64,000 bases of DNA from Planctomycetota bacterium (GCA_016714045.1 JADJNY010000015.1:855353-919352), one strand, 5' to 3'; positions 54,302-64,000 are shown, counted from the first letter of the stretch. Notes: generated from the letters alone by a model not told the origin. A program made the numbers and translations.

Positions 54302-55969
54302 TCAGTCATCGACGCACCCCGCGCCAAGGGCGCTCTTCAGGATCTCGGACTTCAGGACGTGGCTTCCCTCCGTGACGACGACCTCGCCGGGCAGAACTCC
54401 GACAAGCACCTCGGTGTGCGATGCATCCCGCGCGCCGATCCGCACCTTCCTGGTCTGGAAGATCTCGTCGGCGATGCGCACGAAGACCACGTAGCAGCAC
54501 CCTTCCCACTGCACGGCTTCGGTCGGGACGGCAATCGCTTGAGGGCTCGTGCGGACGATGACCTGGGCGCGCCCGAAGGTGTGCGCTCGAAGGGCTCCTT
54601 CCCGGTTCTCGACTTCGGCGCGCACCTTGAGCGTGCGAGTCATCTCGTCGACGGCCGTCGAGATCCAGGAGACATCGCCGTGCACGACTTCGTCCCTCGC
54701 GTCGTCAGGCCGGAAGGCGACCTGTTGGCTCACCCCGATGCGATGGGCCTCCGAGAGCGGGACGTCCATGGTCACCCACATCCGTCGCGTGTCTGCGACC
54801 TCGAAGAGGACACGACCGGTCTCAACCGACTCCCCCGGTACGACCTGGAGGCCGACCACGACTCCCTCGATCGGGGACCGGACAGGGAGGAGGCCAACAG
54901 GCGGAGGCACCGCACTGCCGTTCAACATGCTCTCCGGGAGCCCCAGCGTGGCGAGTGCCTCCGGATCGATGGTTCGGTCCGTCAGCGTGAGGCCCAGGGT
55001 CTCGAGTGCCTGTCGCGCACTGAAGAGGCGAGCCTTCGCCTGGCGCGCGGCGGCTTCCGCCTCGAGGCGTTCGCTCTCGGTGCGAAAGCCGGCGCCCGCG
55101 GAGCGTTCGATTCGCTCCAGGGCGCGGGCGGTCACATCCGTCGAGGCCAGCGCCTCGAGCAGGTCGGCCTTGGCTCTCCCGAGCTCGGCGCTGTCGATGA
55201 GCGCGAGGAGGGCACCTGTAGCGACGCTCTCCCCGAGCTTGGTCTCCACGCGGCTCGCGATTCCGGTCGCGCGCGACGAGACCTGAACGTAGCTGGTCCG
55301 GTCGTAGTCCACCTCCCCGTTGACGACGAGGGAGTCCGTCATCGCGCGTTCCACGACCTCACCCAGGACGACTCCCGCCTTGTCCATGGCGGCCGTCGAT
55401 GCGAATTGAACGCGCAGGGCATGCTTCTGACACGTTCTCGGGTCGCGGATGGCGGAGGCCGTATCCGTCGCTCCACCCAGGTGTGCGAGCTCGTCTTCGC
55501 CCTCATGCGAGCCCGGAGAGACTTTGGTCTCGCTCTCCTGGACGGGGGCGCCACCATGGCGTGCGATCTCGGGATGGCAGATGGTGCAGCCCGACTCGGG
55601 AACGCCATGCTCTGCACACCAGTCGCCGGCAACGCCAGTCTTCAAGATCTCGGGGTGGCAGATCGTGCAGCGTGACTCCGGGACGCCGTGTTCCTTGCAC
55701 CAGTCCGCTCCCGACTCGCCGGCGAGCTCGGGATGGCAAGCGATGCACTTCGAGTCCGGTACGCTGTGCGCCTCGCACCAGTCTTCCTGCTCCGCGACTT
55801 CGCTATTGCCAAAGAGCTCCGAGAACCGCGGAGCCTTCCACCCGGTGTGGTGTCCCCACACGCCCAGCGCAGCCAGTCCCAAGAGAACGACGGCGGTGGG
55901 AAGAGCCGAGAGGCCGCGTCGCAGCAGCGATGTCGGCTTCTCGTTCGGGTCTGTGATCGTGTTGTTCAT
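54302..55969 (-). CDS. RND efflux periplasmic adaptor (CusB/CzcB-type) with metal-binding modules
   Basis: A 555-residue membrane-fusion protein. An N-terminal membrane anchor (about 23-40) is followed by three copies of a Cys/His module (for example D-W-C-K-E-H-G-V-P-E-S-R-C-T-I-C-H-P-E) between about residues 60 and 140. Then come the barrel-sandwich, alpha-hairpin and beta-barrel domains of the adaptor (V-Q-V-S-S-R-A-T-G, S-P-I-E-G-V-V, W-V-T-M-D-V-P, Q-A-I-A-V-P-T-E-A-V). It bridges pump and outer-membrane channel. The modules probably capture or present the metal. Confidence 0.82.
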   Translation of the reverse strand: MNNTITDPNEKPTSLLRRGLSALPTAVVLLGLAALGVWGHHTGWKAPRFSELFGNSEVAEQEDWCEAHSVPDSKCIACHPELAGESGADWCKEHGVPESRCTICHPEILKTGVAGDWCAEHGVPESGCTICHPEIARHGGAPVQESETKVSPGSHEGEDELAHLGGATDTASAIRDPRTCQKHALRVQFASTAAMDKAGVVLGEVVERAMTDSLVVNGEVDYDRTSYVQVSSRATGIASRVETKLGESVATGALLALIDSAELGRAKADLLEALASTDVTARALERIERSAGAGFRTESERLEAEAAARQAKARLFSARQALETLGLTLTDRTIDPEALATLGLPESMLNGSAVPPPVGLLPVRSPIEGVVVGLQVVPGESVETGRVLFEVADTRRMWVTMDVPLSEAHRIGVSQQVAFRPDDARDEVVHGDVSWISTAVDEMTRTLKVRAEVENREGALRAHTFGRAQVIVRTSPQAIAVPTEAVQWEGCCYVVFVRIADEIFQTRKVRIGARDASHTEVLVGVLPGEVVVTEGSHVLKSEILKSALGAGCVDD

Positions 55970-55978
55970 GGCTTCAAC

Positions 55979-57352
55979 TCACTTGTTTTCTTGGCCCTGA
56001 GCAGATCTGGAGAGCAGGGAACCGGTAACGGTCTCCAGATCCACCACCGATTCGGAGTAGCGCAGCAGTGCAGCCAGGAACTCACGGCGTGCGCGGAGAG
56101 CCTGCCCACGCGCGGTGAGCCACTCGAAGACGCTGATGTCGCGAGAGCGGAAGGCGGCCTCGAATGCGCTCTCGCTGCGCTCGACGAGCGGCAACGTCTC
56201 GGCCTGCTGGGTCTCCACCTCGAGCTTCGCGCGACGGAGCTTCTCTCTCGCGTCGAAGGCCTCGGCGCGAAGCCCATGGAGGAGAGCAACGAACTCGGCG
56301 CGGACGCGCTCGCGCGCTGCATGCTTCTCCGCGATCGCACCTTGGTTCCTGTCGAAGAGTGGAAGCTCCAATGAGGCTCCGAGCCCAAGCCCTTCGCTCC
56401 CTTCGATGTCCCTCTCGAAGCTCGGGCCGATCTTGAGGCTCGGGTACTGGCGGAGGACCGCGAGGCGCAGCTCCTCCTCGGCCTTGCGGTAGGCGGCTCG
56501 CTTCGCGGCGAGATCGGGCCGGCCAGAGAGGATCCGCGAGTCGAGCTCGAAATCCTCCGGATCCGCGTACACGGTGAACGTCAGCGGCTCGCCGGGAGCG
56601 GCGAGTGGGAGCTCGTAGAGCGGCGGCAGCCCGAGCACCTGGTTGAGCGCACGGTGCGATGAGTCCAAGTCGGTTCGTGCCGAACGCGCAGCGCGCTCTG
56701 CTTCGGCGAGCTCGAGCTCGGCCAAGTGGAGGTCGAGTACCGTCGCCTCACCGAGCTCGCGACGCTGTCTCAGCAGCGCCACCACTTCGCGTCGTATTCC
56801 CGCCTCCTGCTCGAGCAGGGCATGAGACGCCCGGCCACCGAGGACTGCGAGTCGCGCACCCCGAGCTTCCGCCGCAACGCGGAACTCCTCGGCGACGATC
56901 AGCGCGCGTGCTTCCTCGACGGTCGCCTTGGCGATGGACTTCTTCGCCTTGCGCTCGCCCGGCCGAAGCAGCGCGAATAGGAAGTCGAGCTCGAATCCGG
57001 TCGATCCGCCGCCGAGCTCAGGCCGGACGGCAGCTCCGACTTCCGGGTTCGGCCAGAGGCCGGCTTGGATGAGGAGAGCCTGCGCTTCTCCGAGCTCGGC
57101 TCTTGTGGCGCGAAGGCCCGGGTTCAGGGTCAAGGCCACGGCAACGAGCTCGCCCTCGTCCAAGCCATCGGTGAGGTCGAACGAGCTGTCGCGCTCCGCC
57201 CCTTCTCCAGGGCGCGCGTGTTCGACTCGCAGCTCTACGAGCGACGCTCGGCGGAGTGATTCGAGCTCGGCCTCCGGAACGAGTTCCTTCGCCTGATAGG
57301 AGGCGCACGCTCCGAGAAGGCATGCGCAGGCCGCAAGCACTTGCGTGCGCAT
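55979..57352 (-). CDS. TolC-family outer-membrane efflux lipoprotein (CusC/CzcC-type)
   Basis: A 457-residue outer-membrane channel. It has a lipoprotein signal (M-R-T-Q-V-L-A-A-C-A-C-L-L-G-A-C) and two repeated helical halves typical of outer-membrane efflux proteins (A-L-T-L-N-P-G-L-R-A-T, L-G-E-A-T-V-L-D-L, R-P-D-L-A-A-K-R-A-A-Y, P-L-F-D-R-N-Q-G). The ATG at 57352 is chosen to expose the signal peptide; the longer frame is not plausible. It is 9 bases upstream of the adaptor gene. It forms the exit duct of the metal efflux complex. Confidence 0.8.
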   Translation of the reverse strand: MRTQVLAACACLLGACASYQAKELVPEAELESLRRASLVELRVEHARPGEGAERDSSFDLTDGLDEGELVAVALTLNPGLRATRAELGEAQALLIQAGLWPNPEVGAAVRPELGGGSTGFELDFLFALLRPGERKAKKSIAKATVEEARALIVAEEFRVAAEARGARLAVLGGRASHALLEQEAGIRREVVALLRQRRELGEATVLDLHLAELELAEAERAARSARTDLDSSHRALNQVLGLPPLYELPLAAPGEPLTFTVYADPEDFELDSRILSGRPDLAAKRAAYRKAEEELRLAVLRQYPSLKIGPSFERDIEGSEGLGLGASLELPLFDRNQGAIAEKHAARERVRAEFVALLHGLRAEAFDAREKLRRAKLEVETQQAETLPLVERSESAFEAAFRSRDISVFEWLTARGQALRARREFLAALLRYSESVVDLETVTGSLLSRSAQGQENK

Positions 57353-57549
57353 CGGATGCGTGCAGGACTTGCTTGAGGCGGGCCGAGGCTCCGTCGCGGC
57401 AGCCGGGGCGTGGTGAGGCCGATCAGTCGTCAAAGGGGTTCTCCACGTCGGACAGGTACCAGCGGATCCCCAGCGCGGAACGCTGGGACGAGCAGCGCCG
57501 ATGCCGCGTGGCCGAGCCACGCGATGGCGCGCGAGGGACGCTGGTCCTG

Positions 57550-57978
57550 CTAGACGAGGAGGACGACCGTGCGGATGTGCGCGAGTCTCTCAGCCGGCCG
57601 CGGCGGGTCAACGACTTGCGGAATCGTCGACTCGACCTGCGCAGCCGACACGGCAACGCATGCGAGAGCGGGCGCGTGCCACGGGCCATCGAGAGAGATC
57701 TCGATCGTCCGAGGCTGGACCTGGGTCTGCTCGCCCAGGCTGATCTGGATGTCGATGCACGGACAGTTCTCTTCGGAGGCCGGCAGTACCGAAGGTTGCT
57801 CCAGTCCACCGTCCGCACTGCACCCGCCGCACCCGGATTCGGGGGAGCCGACTTCGAGCACAACCGAACCGTCCGGCTCGAGGCAGAGCACGAGACCCTG
57901 GGCCGGTGTGACGCCGACCAGGGCGATCAACACGACGCAGAACCAGGTGGTCAGGGTTCGGAGACGGCTACTCAACAC
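57550..57978 (-). CDS. secreted Cys-rich protein, first gene of the metal efflux operon
   Basis: A 142-residue protein with a signal peptide (hydrophobic 11-27, A-Q-G cleavage) and a mature part rich in Cys and acidic residues (C-G-G-C near 50, C-P-C-I-D-I-Q near 73). Similar small secreted proteins head Cus/Czc-type operons and may bind the metal. The 197-base gap to the channel gene contains a short inverted repeat but no other gene. The function is inferred from context. Confidence 0.55.
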   Translation of the reverse strand: MLSSRLRTLTTWFCVVLIALVGVTPAQGLVLCLEPDGSVVLEVGSPESGCGGCSADGGLEQPSVLPASEENCPCIDIQISLGEQTQVQPRTIEISLDGPWHAPALACVAVSAAQVESTIPQVVDPPRPAERLAHIRTVVLLV

Positions 57979-58299
57979 GATCTGATCCTAGACCTATCGG
58001 CCCGGGGCTGGCAAATCCCGAGTGCCTGGGGGAAACCGCGGACCCTCCTGGACTCTTGGAGGCCCGCGCAGCCACGCGTTCCGCCTGCGCGGGGCCCCAG
58101 AGCCAGGGTCGCTGGCTCGAGTTGACACCAAGCGGGCGTCAGGTCGGCGGATGACCGGAGGTGCATCTCACGATCGCGAGCACGGCGGCCTTGAGAGGCG
58201 AGCAGAGCAGCGGCCACGCACGGACGAGCTCTTCCAGGTCACTGGTGCTGCTCGCGCCAAGCGCAGGGTCGCCTGGGGACGCATCGTCTCGCGGGTTGA

Positions 58300-58320
58300 C
58301 TGCTGGGGAATCTGCTGAGG
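58300..58320. other. putative integrase arm-type sites, right
   Basis: CTGCTGGGG (58300-58308), AAT, CTGCTGAGG (58312-58320), a near copy of 2479-2499 in the same orientation. It ends 58 bases before the attR core, whereas the left pair is about 175 bases from attL. The rest of 57979-58378 holds no supported gene. Confidence 0.45.
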
Positions 58321-58378
58321 GTCGATGAGGCGACGCCGCAAGTCCTTGCGCGTCAACACTTGCAGCGGTAGAGCAGTC

Positions 58379-58387
58379 GTTTCCTAA
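58379..58387. other. attR core
   Basis: GTTTCCTAA, identical to 2296-2304. The element-side flank (AGCGGTAGAGCAGTC) partly mimics the tRNA D arm and anticodon stem but cannot form the stem with ACCGC, so the tRNA is not rebuilt here. Confidence 0.75.
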
Positions 58388-58670
58388 ACCGCAGGTCGGA
58401 GGTTCGACTCCTCTCGGGCGCACCAACACAAGCTCGCGTGTGAGCGCGAGTTGCGCGCGCGGCGCGGGTGCCGAGGTGTGCCAAGCGATCCGGTCGGTGC
58501 CAAGTTGGTGCCACGAATCAGACCGGGTTTTGGCGCGAAATGGCGCGGTTTGTCGCGGTTCGACGCGGGTTGTCACCCTCGCGAGCGTGGGTTTCGCGCT
58601 ACCTGCGGTGCCAGAAACCGCAGGTCATGGGTTCGGGCGGTGGGGGCCGCGCATCGCGAAACCGCAGGTC
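58386..58670 (+). repeat. triple att-like repeat AAACCGCAGGTC
   Basis: The tRNA 3'-fragment AAACCGCAGGTC occurs at 58386-58397 (within the tRNA half), 58615-58626 and 58659-58670. An inverted ACCTGCGGT lies about 58601-58609, giving a hairpin with the second copy. Repeated tRNA fragments next to attR suggest earlier insertions at the same target. Confidence 0.6.
58388..58425 (+). pseudogene. 3' half of the disrupted host tRNA-Arg(CCU)
   Basis: It contains the 3' anticodon stem ACCGC (58388-58392), variable loop AGGTC, T arm GGAGG/CCTCT with loop TTCGACT, acceptor strand CGGGCGC (58415-58421), discriminator A and CCA (58423-58425). It completes the 5' half at 2266-2304 with seven acceptor and five anticodon-stem pairs. 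Confidence 0.88.
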
Positions 58671-58767
58671 AGCCCGTCGCCGAACGCCGGTGGATTCGGG
58701 CCTCACATCCTCGTCGCGCCATGGCTTCATGCGAGCACGCGCCGCGCGTGGTGACGCGGCCCCGCCC

Positions 58768-59125
58768 ATGACGAAGCACGACCGCCCTGAACGCACCCAG
58801 CGCGCGACACGCGCGCCCGCGCCCGCTCGCACGTCGCAACACCCCGACGCCGTACGCGCCGCAAAGCGCGCCGCCCGGACGAAGACCACGAGCCTCACCC
58901 TCGGCGAGCTCGCAGACCGCTACCTCCGCCACCTGGAAACCCGCGGCGCGACCGTGAGCACCCGGTTCAGCTACCACCTCGAACTCGGCGTGGCCCTCGA
59001 CGTCCTCGGCCGCCACACACCCGTCTCGGACCTGACCCCCGAGCGCCTCGCCGCCTTCTACGTCTGCGACCGCGTCACGAAGACCCGCACCGGTGCGCCC
59101 AAGGCTCGCGTGAGCATCACACCGC
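58768..59125 (+). pseudogene. truncated tyrosine recombinase remnant
   Basis: About 119 residues of an integrase core-binding domain (S-L-T-L-G-E-L-A-D-R-Y-L-R-H-L-E-T-R-G, L-T-P-E-R-L-A-A-F-Y, K-T-R-T-G-A-P-K-A). The sequence then breaks near 59125, and no catalytic domain follows. It is distinct from both intact recombinases in the window. It is most simply the leftover of another element at this tRNA locus, cut off by a later rearrangement. Confidence 0.6.
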
Positions 59126-59290
59126 ACGGTGGCTGGAGAGGGAGTGCCATGAGTCGCGGAGTTCGTTCTCCTGGAACACGGAGCCAGGGAAACGGGAGAT
59201 CCATGCCATAGGGTGGCCTGGGCGATCCGGGCGTGTGGCGTACATCGTCGACGCTTCCAAACTACCGGCGCGCTTGTGCAGGAGCGTGCA

Positions 59291-62200
59291 ATGACACGCC
59301 TTGAGGACCTTCGAGCAGGAGCCCTCATCTCCGGCCTCGCTCCGGACGGCAACGCCCGCGTCGTCAGCGTCGAGTGGCACGGAGACCAAGCCGTAAAGGT
59401 GTTCTTCGAGAGCGCCACCGGACAACCGCGCACCCGCCTCGTCTACCGCTCAGACGAGCCGAACCTCTCGGTCGTCCGCGCCGGTCGCCCCTGGTCGTTC
59501 GACGGCGACGGCGCGCTCCTGCGCCTCGTCTCGGAAGCGCAGCGCATCCGCCTCGCCTACCTCTTCGATCCCTACCTCGCCGTCACGACGTCGCGAGTCG
59601 ATCCTCTCCCGCACCAGATCACGGCCGTCTACGGCGAGCTGCTCCCGCGCCAGCCGCTGCGCTTCCTGCTTGCCGACGACCCCGGCGCGGGCAAGACGAT
59701 CATGGCCGGGCTCTTCATCAAGGAGCTACTCGTTCGCGGCGACCTCGAACGTTGCCTGATCGTCCCCCCCGGCAACCTCGTTGAGCAGTGGCAGGACGAA
59801 CTCGCCGAGAAGTTCGACCTGCACTTCGACATCCTCACGCGCGACCAGATCGAGGCTTCGCGCACCGGCAACCCGTTCGAGGAGAAGAACCTCCTCATCG
59901 CCCGCCTGGACATGGTCGCGCGCAACGAGGACCTGCGCGAAAAGCTCAAGGCCGCGCCCGAGTGGGATCTCGTCATCTGCGACGAAGCCCACAAGATGTC
60001 GGCGACGCACTTCGGCGGCGAGGTCAAGTACACGCAACGCTACCAGCTCGGCCAAGTGCTCGGGGGCAAGACGCGCCACCTCCTGCTGCTGACCGCGACC
60101 CCGCACAACGGCAACGAAGAGGACTTCCAGCTCTTCATGGCGCTCCTCGACGGTGACCGCTTCGAGGGGCAAGTTCCGCGACGGCGTCCACACCGCCGAC
60201 ACGAGCGACATGATGCGCCGCCTCGTGAAGGAGGAGCTGCTGAAGTTCGATGGCAAGCCGCTGTTCCCCGAGCGCCGCGCGTACACGATCCCCTTCAAGC
60301 TCTCCGATCAAGAGGCGGAGCTGTACGCGGACGTCACGACCTACGTGCGCGACGAGATGAACCGCGCCGAGCGGTTCGCGGAAAACGACGAGAAGCGCAA
60401 GGTCAACGTCGGCTTCGCGCTGCAGATCCTCCAGCGCCGCCTCGCGTCGTCCCCGGAAGCGATCTACCAGTCGATCCGCCGTCGCCGCGAGAAGCTGGAG
60501 AAGCGCCTGCAGGAAGAACGCCTACTCCAGCGCGGGCAGAACGTCGCGATCCAGCGCCGCGCCACCGACGTCGCGCTCTCGCAGGACGAGATCGACGACA
60601 TCGACGACCTGCCGGAGGGCGAGGTCGAGGAGGTCGAAGAGTCGATCGTCGACCAGTCGACGGCCGCGCAGACGATCGCCGAGCTAGAAACCGAGATCCT
60701 CACGCTCAAGCGTCTCGAAGCGCAGGCGCGTGCCGTTCGCCTGTCCGGCAAGGACACGAAGTGGACCGAGCTGAACACGATCCTCGACCACCCTCTGATG
60801 ACCGACGAGAACGGCAACCGCCGCAAGCTCATCGTCTTCACCGAGTCGCGCGACACGCTCAACTACCTCGCCGAGCGAATCTCGACGCGCCTGGGTAAGC
60901 TTGAAGCGATCGTCATCATCCACGGCGGCGTAGGCCGCGAGGATCGCCGCAAGGCCGTCGAATCGTTCACGCAGGACAAGGACGTGCTCGTTCTCGTCGC
61001 GAACGACGCCGCCGGCGAAGGCGTGAACCTCCAGCGCGCTCACCTGATGGTGAACTACGACCTGCCCTGGAACCCGAACAAGCTGGAGCAGCGGTTCGGC
61101 CGCATCCACCGCATCGGTCAGCGCGAGGTCTGCCACCTGTGGAACCTCGTTGCCCATGAGACGCGCGAGGGCGAGGTCTACGAGCGCCTGCTGATGAAGC
61201 TCGAAGTCGAACGCGCCGCGCTGAAGGGCCGCGTGTTCGACGTGCTCGGCCGCCTGTTCGAGGGCCACCAACTCCGAGACCTGCTCGTCGAAGCGATCCG
61301 GTACGGCGACAGCCCGGAGGTGAAGGCGCGCCTTGAACACGTCATCGACATGACGGTCGACCGCAAGCGCATCGCCGAGCTGCTCGAACACGGGCGCTCG
61401 TCCGCGAGTCGATGAGCGCGCAGCGCGTCGCCCAGATCCGCGAGGACATGGAGCGTGCGGAGGCCCGCCGCCTCCAGCCCGGCTACATCCGCTCGTTCTT
61501 CCTCGAAGCGTTCGAGCGCCTGGGCGGTCGCATCACGGAGCGCGAGCCCGGTCGATACGAGATCACGAGCGTCCCTGGTTCGGTGCGTGAGCGCGATCGT
61601 CAGATCGGCATCGGCGCTCCCGTGCTGCCGCGCTACGAACGGATCACGTTCGACAAGCACCTCGCCCTCGCCGCTCGCGCGCCGACTTCCTCAGCCCCGG
61701 ACATCCGCTGCTCGACGCGACGCTCGACCTCACGCTGGAGCGTCACCGCGACCTGCTGAAGCGCGGGGCCGTGCTCGTCGACGACAACGACGACAGCACC
61801 GACGTCCGGCTGCTCTTCTACCTGGAGCACTCGGTGCAGGACGGCCGCCAGCGCCGCGACGGATCGCAGTTCGTGATCTCGCAGCGCATGCAGTACGTCG
61901 AGATGACGCCGAGCGGCGCGACGCGCGACGCCGGACCTGCGCCGTATCTCGACTACCGCCCTGTGACGACCGAGGAACGCGAACAGCTCGAAGCCGCTCT
62001 CTCCGGCGACTGGCTGCACAGCGACTTCGAGCACCGCATCCTCTCGTACGCGATCCAGGAGATCGTGCCCAAGCACGTCGACGAGGTTCGTGCGCAGAAG
62101 ATCCCGCTGATCGACAAGACGGAGGAACAGGTCACGATCCGTCTGAAGAAGGAGATCAACTACTGGGATCGCCGCGCGGAGGACCTGCGTGCGCAGGAGA

Positions 62201-62798
62201 TGGCGGGCAAGAAGACGCGCCTCAGCTCGGCGAACGCCGTGCTCGCGCCGAGGACTTGGCCGAGCGGCTTCAGCGCCGTCTCCGCGAACTGACGAAGGAG
62301 CGCGACATCTCTGCGCTCCCGCCATTGGTGAAGGGCGGCGCGATCGTCGTGCCGAAGGGGCTGCTTCGCGGCGCGGAGCCCGTCGATCCGGCGGAGTCCT
62401 CGGCTGACGCGGAGCTTCGCCGCAAGGTCGAGCTGGCCGCGATGGCCGCCGTCATGCAGGCCGAGGAACAGCTCGGGCGTAAACCGCGCGACGTCTCGAA
62501 GAGCAAGGGCATCGGCTACGACGTCGAGTCGAGCGATCCGCGCTCGGGCCTCCTGTACTTCATCGAGGTGAAGGGGCGCTGGACTGGGCGCACCGACGTC
62601 ACGCTGACGAAGACCGAGATCCACTGCTCGCGCAACAAGCCCGAGCAGTGGCGGCTCGCGCTCGTCGTCGTCGACGAATCGGGTGCTCGTGCGCCGCGCT
62701 ACCTCGTCGATCACCAGTTCCCCGAGCCGGGGTTCGCGGAGACGACGCGATCGTTCCACCTGCCGAGCCTGCTGGAGCGGGCGGGAGAGCCGCGTTGA
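59291..62798 (+). CDS. SNF2-family helicase with DUF3883-like C-terminus, four frameshifts
   Basis: Joining the frames gives 1169 residues: SNF2 ATPase with Walker A D-D-P-G-A-G-K-T-I-M (about 131-140), D-E-A-H box (about 232), T-A-T-P-H-N-G, and C-terminal motifs G-E-G-V-N-L-Q and R-F-G-R-I-H-R-I-G-Q. The end has F-I-E-V-K-G-R-W, typical of DUF3883 nuclease-like domains. Frame changes occur near 60165 (one surplus G in GGGG), 61390, 61685 and 62245 (one base missing each). AGGAG precedes ATG 59291. Such helicases occur in defence loci. It lies outside attR. The shifts may be sequence errors. Confidence 0.65.
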
Positions 62799-63941
62799 GC
62801 AATACCCCCTCCACCCAGGCGAACCACATTCCGCCGGAGTTGGTCGACCGCTGGCGTTCCAGGATCCAGGCTGCCCGCGCGAACGAGGAAGCCTGGACCT
62901 ACTGGCAGAGTCGGATGGAGGAGCGCGACAACCTCCGCCCGCGCATTCTGAGCGGCCTGACCGCATTTCTGGACGGCCGCACGCCGATTGATGACTTCCG
63001 TCGCGAGTTCGATTCAAGTCGCGTTCGGAATGGGGTTGCTATGGCCTGGGGGGCATGTCCGGCGCGATGTGGCTCAACAAGTTGGTCAAGCACATCCCCG
63101 ACCGAGACACACTCACCCAGCGCACTCGTGTAGCGTTCCGAGTCCCCGCAAACGAGACAGCCGCAAAACAACAGGGGAATGACCTCGACGACTGGCTGCA
63201 GAGGAGATCAGAAACAAGCGGACGACGAAGAACGACATTCAGCCAGCGCGGGCCCCCGTTCTGTTGAGCGCCTTCTGGCACTTCCAAGCCCCTGCACGCT
63301 GGCCGATTGCGTACCAGTCCCTCCGCGATGCGCTTCGAGCCGACCAACTCGTGGGCGAGCGCGTGGACGGCATCGAGCAGTACCTTTCAGCTGCGCACTG
63401 CGGTGCTCTCATTGGCTTCGATCCTAGACGTTCATGCTCGCCACGATCGCACAGAAGCTCGGGCTTCGAGTATGGATCGCGCGCAACGACCGAAACCGAA
63501 TCTGGAACGGCACGACGCTCGGGACGTTCAGCCCGCAAGACGCGCCTTCGTTCGGGATCGACCGACCCACGCAGCGAGCGATCGAGCTGATCGACGTGCT
63601 CTGGATCAAGGGCAAGTCACAGGTCGTCGCGGCGTTCGAGGTCGAAAGCACGACCTCGATCTACTCGGGCCTGCTGCGCATGAGCGATCTGGCCGCCACT
63701 GCACCGAACATCAGCTTCCCTCTCTACATCGTCGTCCCTGAAGCGCGGATGGAAGACGTAGAGAAAACATCTCCGTCGGCCGACGTTCCAGCAGCTCGAA
63801 CTGCACAGCCGCTGCGGGTTCTTCTCGATCGAAGACCTGCGTGCGCAGATGCCCAGCATCATGCGATTCGGTGGCGGCCAGAGGCGATCGAGGCTTGCTC
63901 AGCGCGTATGCGATGTCGGCGACGATGAGGAGCCCGGATGA
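62795..63941 (+). pseudogene. broken restriction endonuclease-like gene
   Basis: TTG 62795 overlaps the helicase stop. At least four frame changes are needed. Recognisable pieces include an N-terminal helical part (I-P-P-E-L-V-D-R-W-R-S-R-I-Q-A), a middle part (M-S-G-A-M-W-L-N-K-L-V-K) and a late part (I-D-V-L-W-I-K-G-K-S-Q-V-V-A-A-F-E-V-E-S-T-T-S), which looks like a PD-(D/E)XK nuclease core, then I-V-V-P-E-A-R. It probably worked with the upstream helicase as a restriction-type system. Decay or sequence errors cannot be told apart here. Confidence 0.45.
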
Positions 63942-64000
63942 TGGCTCAGCTGGACGAAGTCCTGATCGTCAGCCGGGACTACTGGTTCAAGGTTGTCGGA
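63938..64000 (+). CDS. 5' end of a further gene, cut by the window edge
   Basis: ATG 63938 (or 63941) overlaps the stop of the broken nuclease-like gene, and the frame M-A-Q-L-D-E-V-L-I-V-S-R-D-Y-W is open to the window end. Too short to assign. Confidence 0.4.
   Translation, partial: MMAQLDEVLIVSRDYWFKVVG

Noticed and set aside
58298..58321. Remnant of the integrase gene tail at the right end
   Set aside because: The shared P-Q-Q-I-P-Q-Q-S coding potential is confined to the 24-base repeat and the surrounding sequence differs, so paired binding sites are the simpler reading.
58139..58576. Leftward gene across attR
   Set aside because: Part of it reads the tRNA antisense. It matters only as the predicted tail of the integrase in the circular form.

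Overview
The window comes from a GC-rich bacterium. The short host flanks carry pilin-like (type II secretion-type) genes. The integrase styles, the ECF-type sigma factor and the Cys/His-rich metal efflux proteins suggest a planctomycete-like or other deep-branching Gram-negative genome, but this is a weak inference. Most of the window (about 2296-58387, 56 kb) is one integrated mobile element. Its boundaries can be read directly. The 5' half of a tRNA-Arg(CCU) gene ends in its anticodon loop at 2304, the matching 3' half resumes at 58381-58388, and both junctions share the 9-bp core GTTTCCTAA. Rejoining the halves gives a perfect tRNA cloverleaf. The element carries its own complete tRNA-Arg(CCU) (3678-3755) beside the integrase, which would replace the gene it breaks.

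Layout from left to right. 1-2130 is host DNA with two pilin-like genes. 2305-6721 holds the integrase, tRNA, excisionase-like protein, a frameshifted membrane-protein gene and an ImmA/XRE regulatory pair. 6862-25677 holds a DUF3892-like gene, a second tyrosine recombinase and an eight-gene defence operon. That operon is class 1-type DISARM (drmD, drmMI, drmA, drmB, drmC) continued without a break by a GHKL/MORC-like ATPase, a Vsr-type nuclease and a cytosine-C5 methyltransferase. 25589-29498 holds a radical SAM gene facing an autoregulatory-looking XRE gene across three palindromic operators, then a four-gene leftward operon with an HNH protein. 29515-31310 has no credible gene but is packed with hairpins and is a candidate very large structured RNA. 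31407-43408 is an anti-restriction and maintenance region with two RadC/JAB proteins, an ArdC-like protein, a Rep-like protein, an origin-like repeat tract, ParA and partner, an ECF sigma factor, an orphan DNA methyltransferase and paralogous small proteins. 43660-49598 resembles a DNA-transfer module, with wHTH proteins, a TraD-like ATPase and a coiled-coil membrane protein, but no relaxase or type IV secretion system is visible. 50126-57978 is a heavy-metal efflux operon. Beyond attR lie an integrase remnant, a frameshifted SNF2/DUF3883-type helicase gene and a broken nuclease-like gene.

The most unusual signal is a family of long hairpins directly in front of start codons of at least seven cargo genes (31407, 33046, 38076, 39018, 40306, 40819, 41894, and weakly 34295). 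In each, a segment complementary to the Shine-Dalgarno sequence lies 5' of a 9-14 bp perfect or near-perfect stem. The ribosome binding site is therefore buried in a second helix. Stem sequences differ from gene to gene but pairing is kept, which is covariation within one element. They sit in front of ArdC, RadC, sigma factor and mobile-element small-protein genes. This suggests coordinated control, perhaps tied to entry of the element into a new cell.

Caveat: several genes (4211-5524, 36264-36496, 37313-37844, 50786-51126, 51144-54286, 59291-63941) have single-base frameshifts, several of them in short homopolymers, and there is an implausible poly-G tract at 39321-39435. Some of these are probably sequencing or assembly errors rather than true gene decay.
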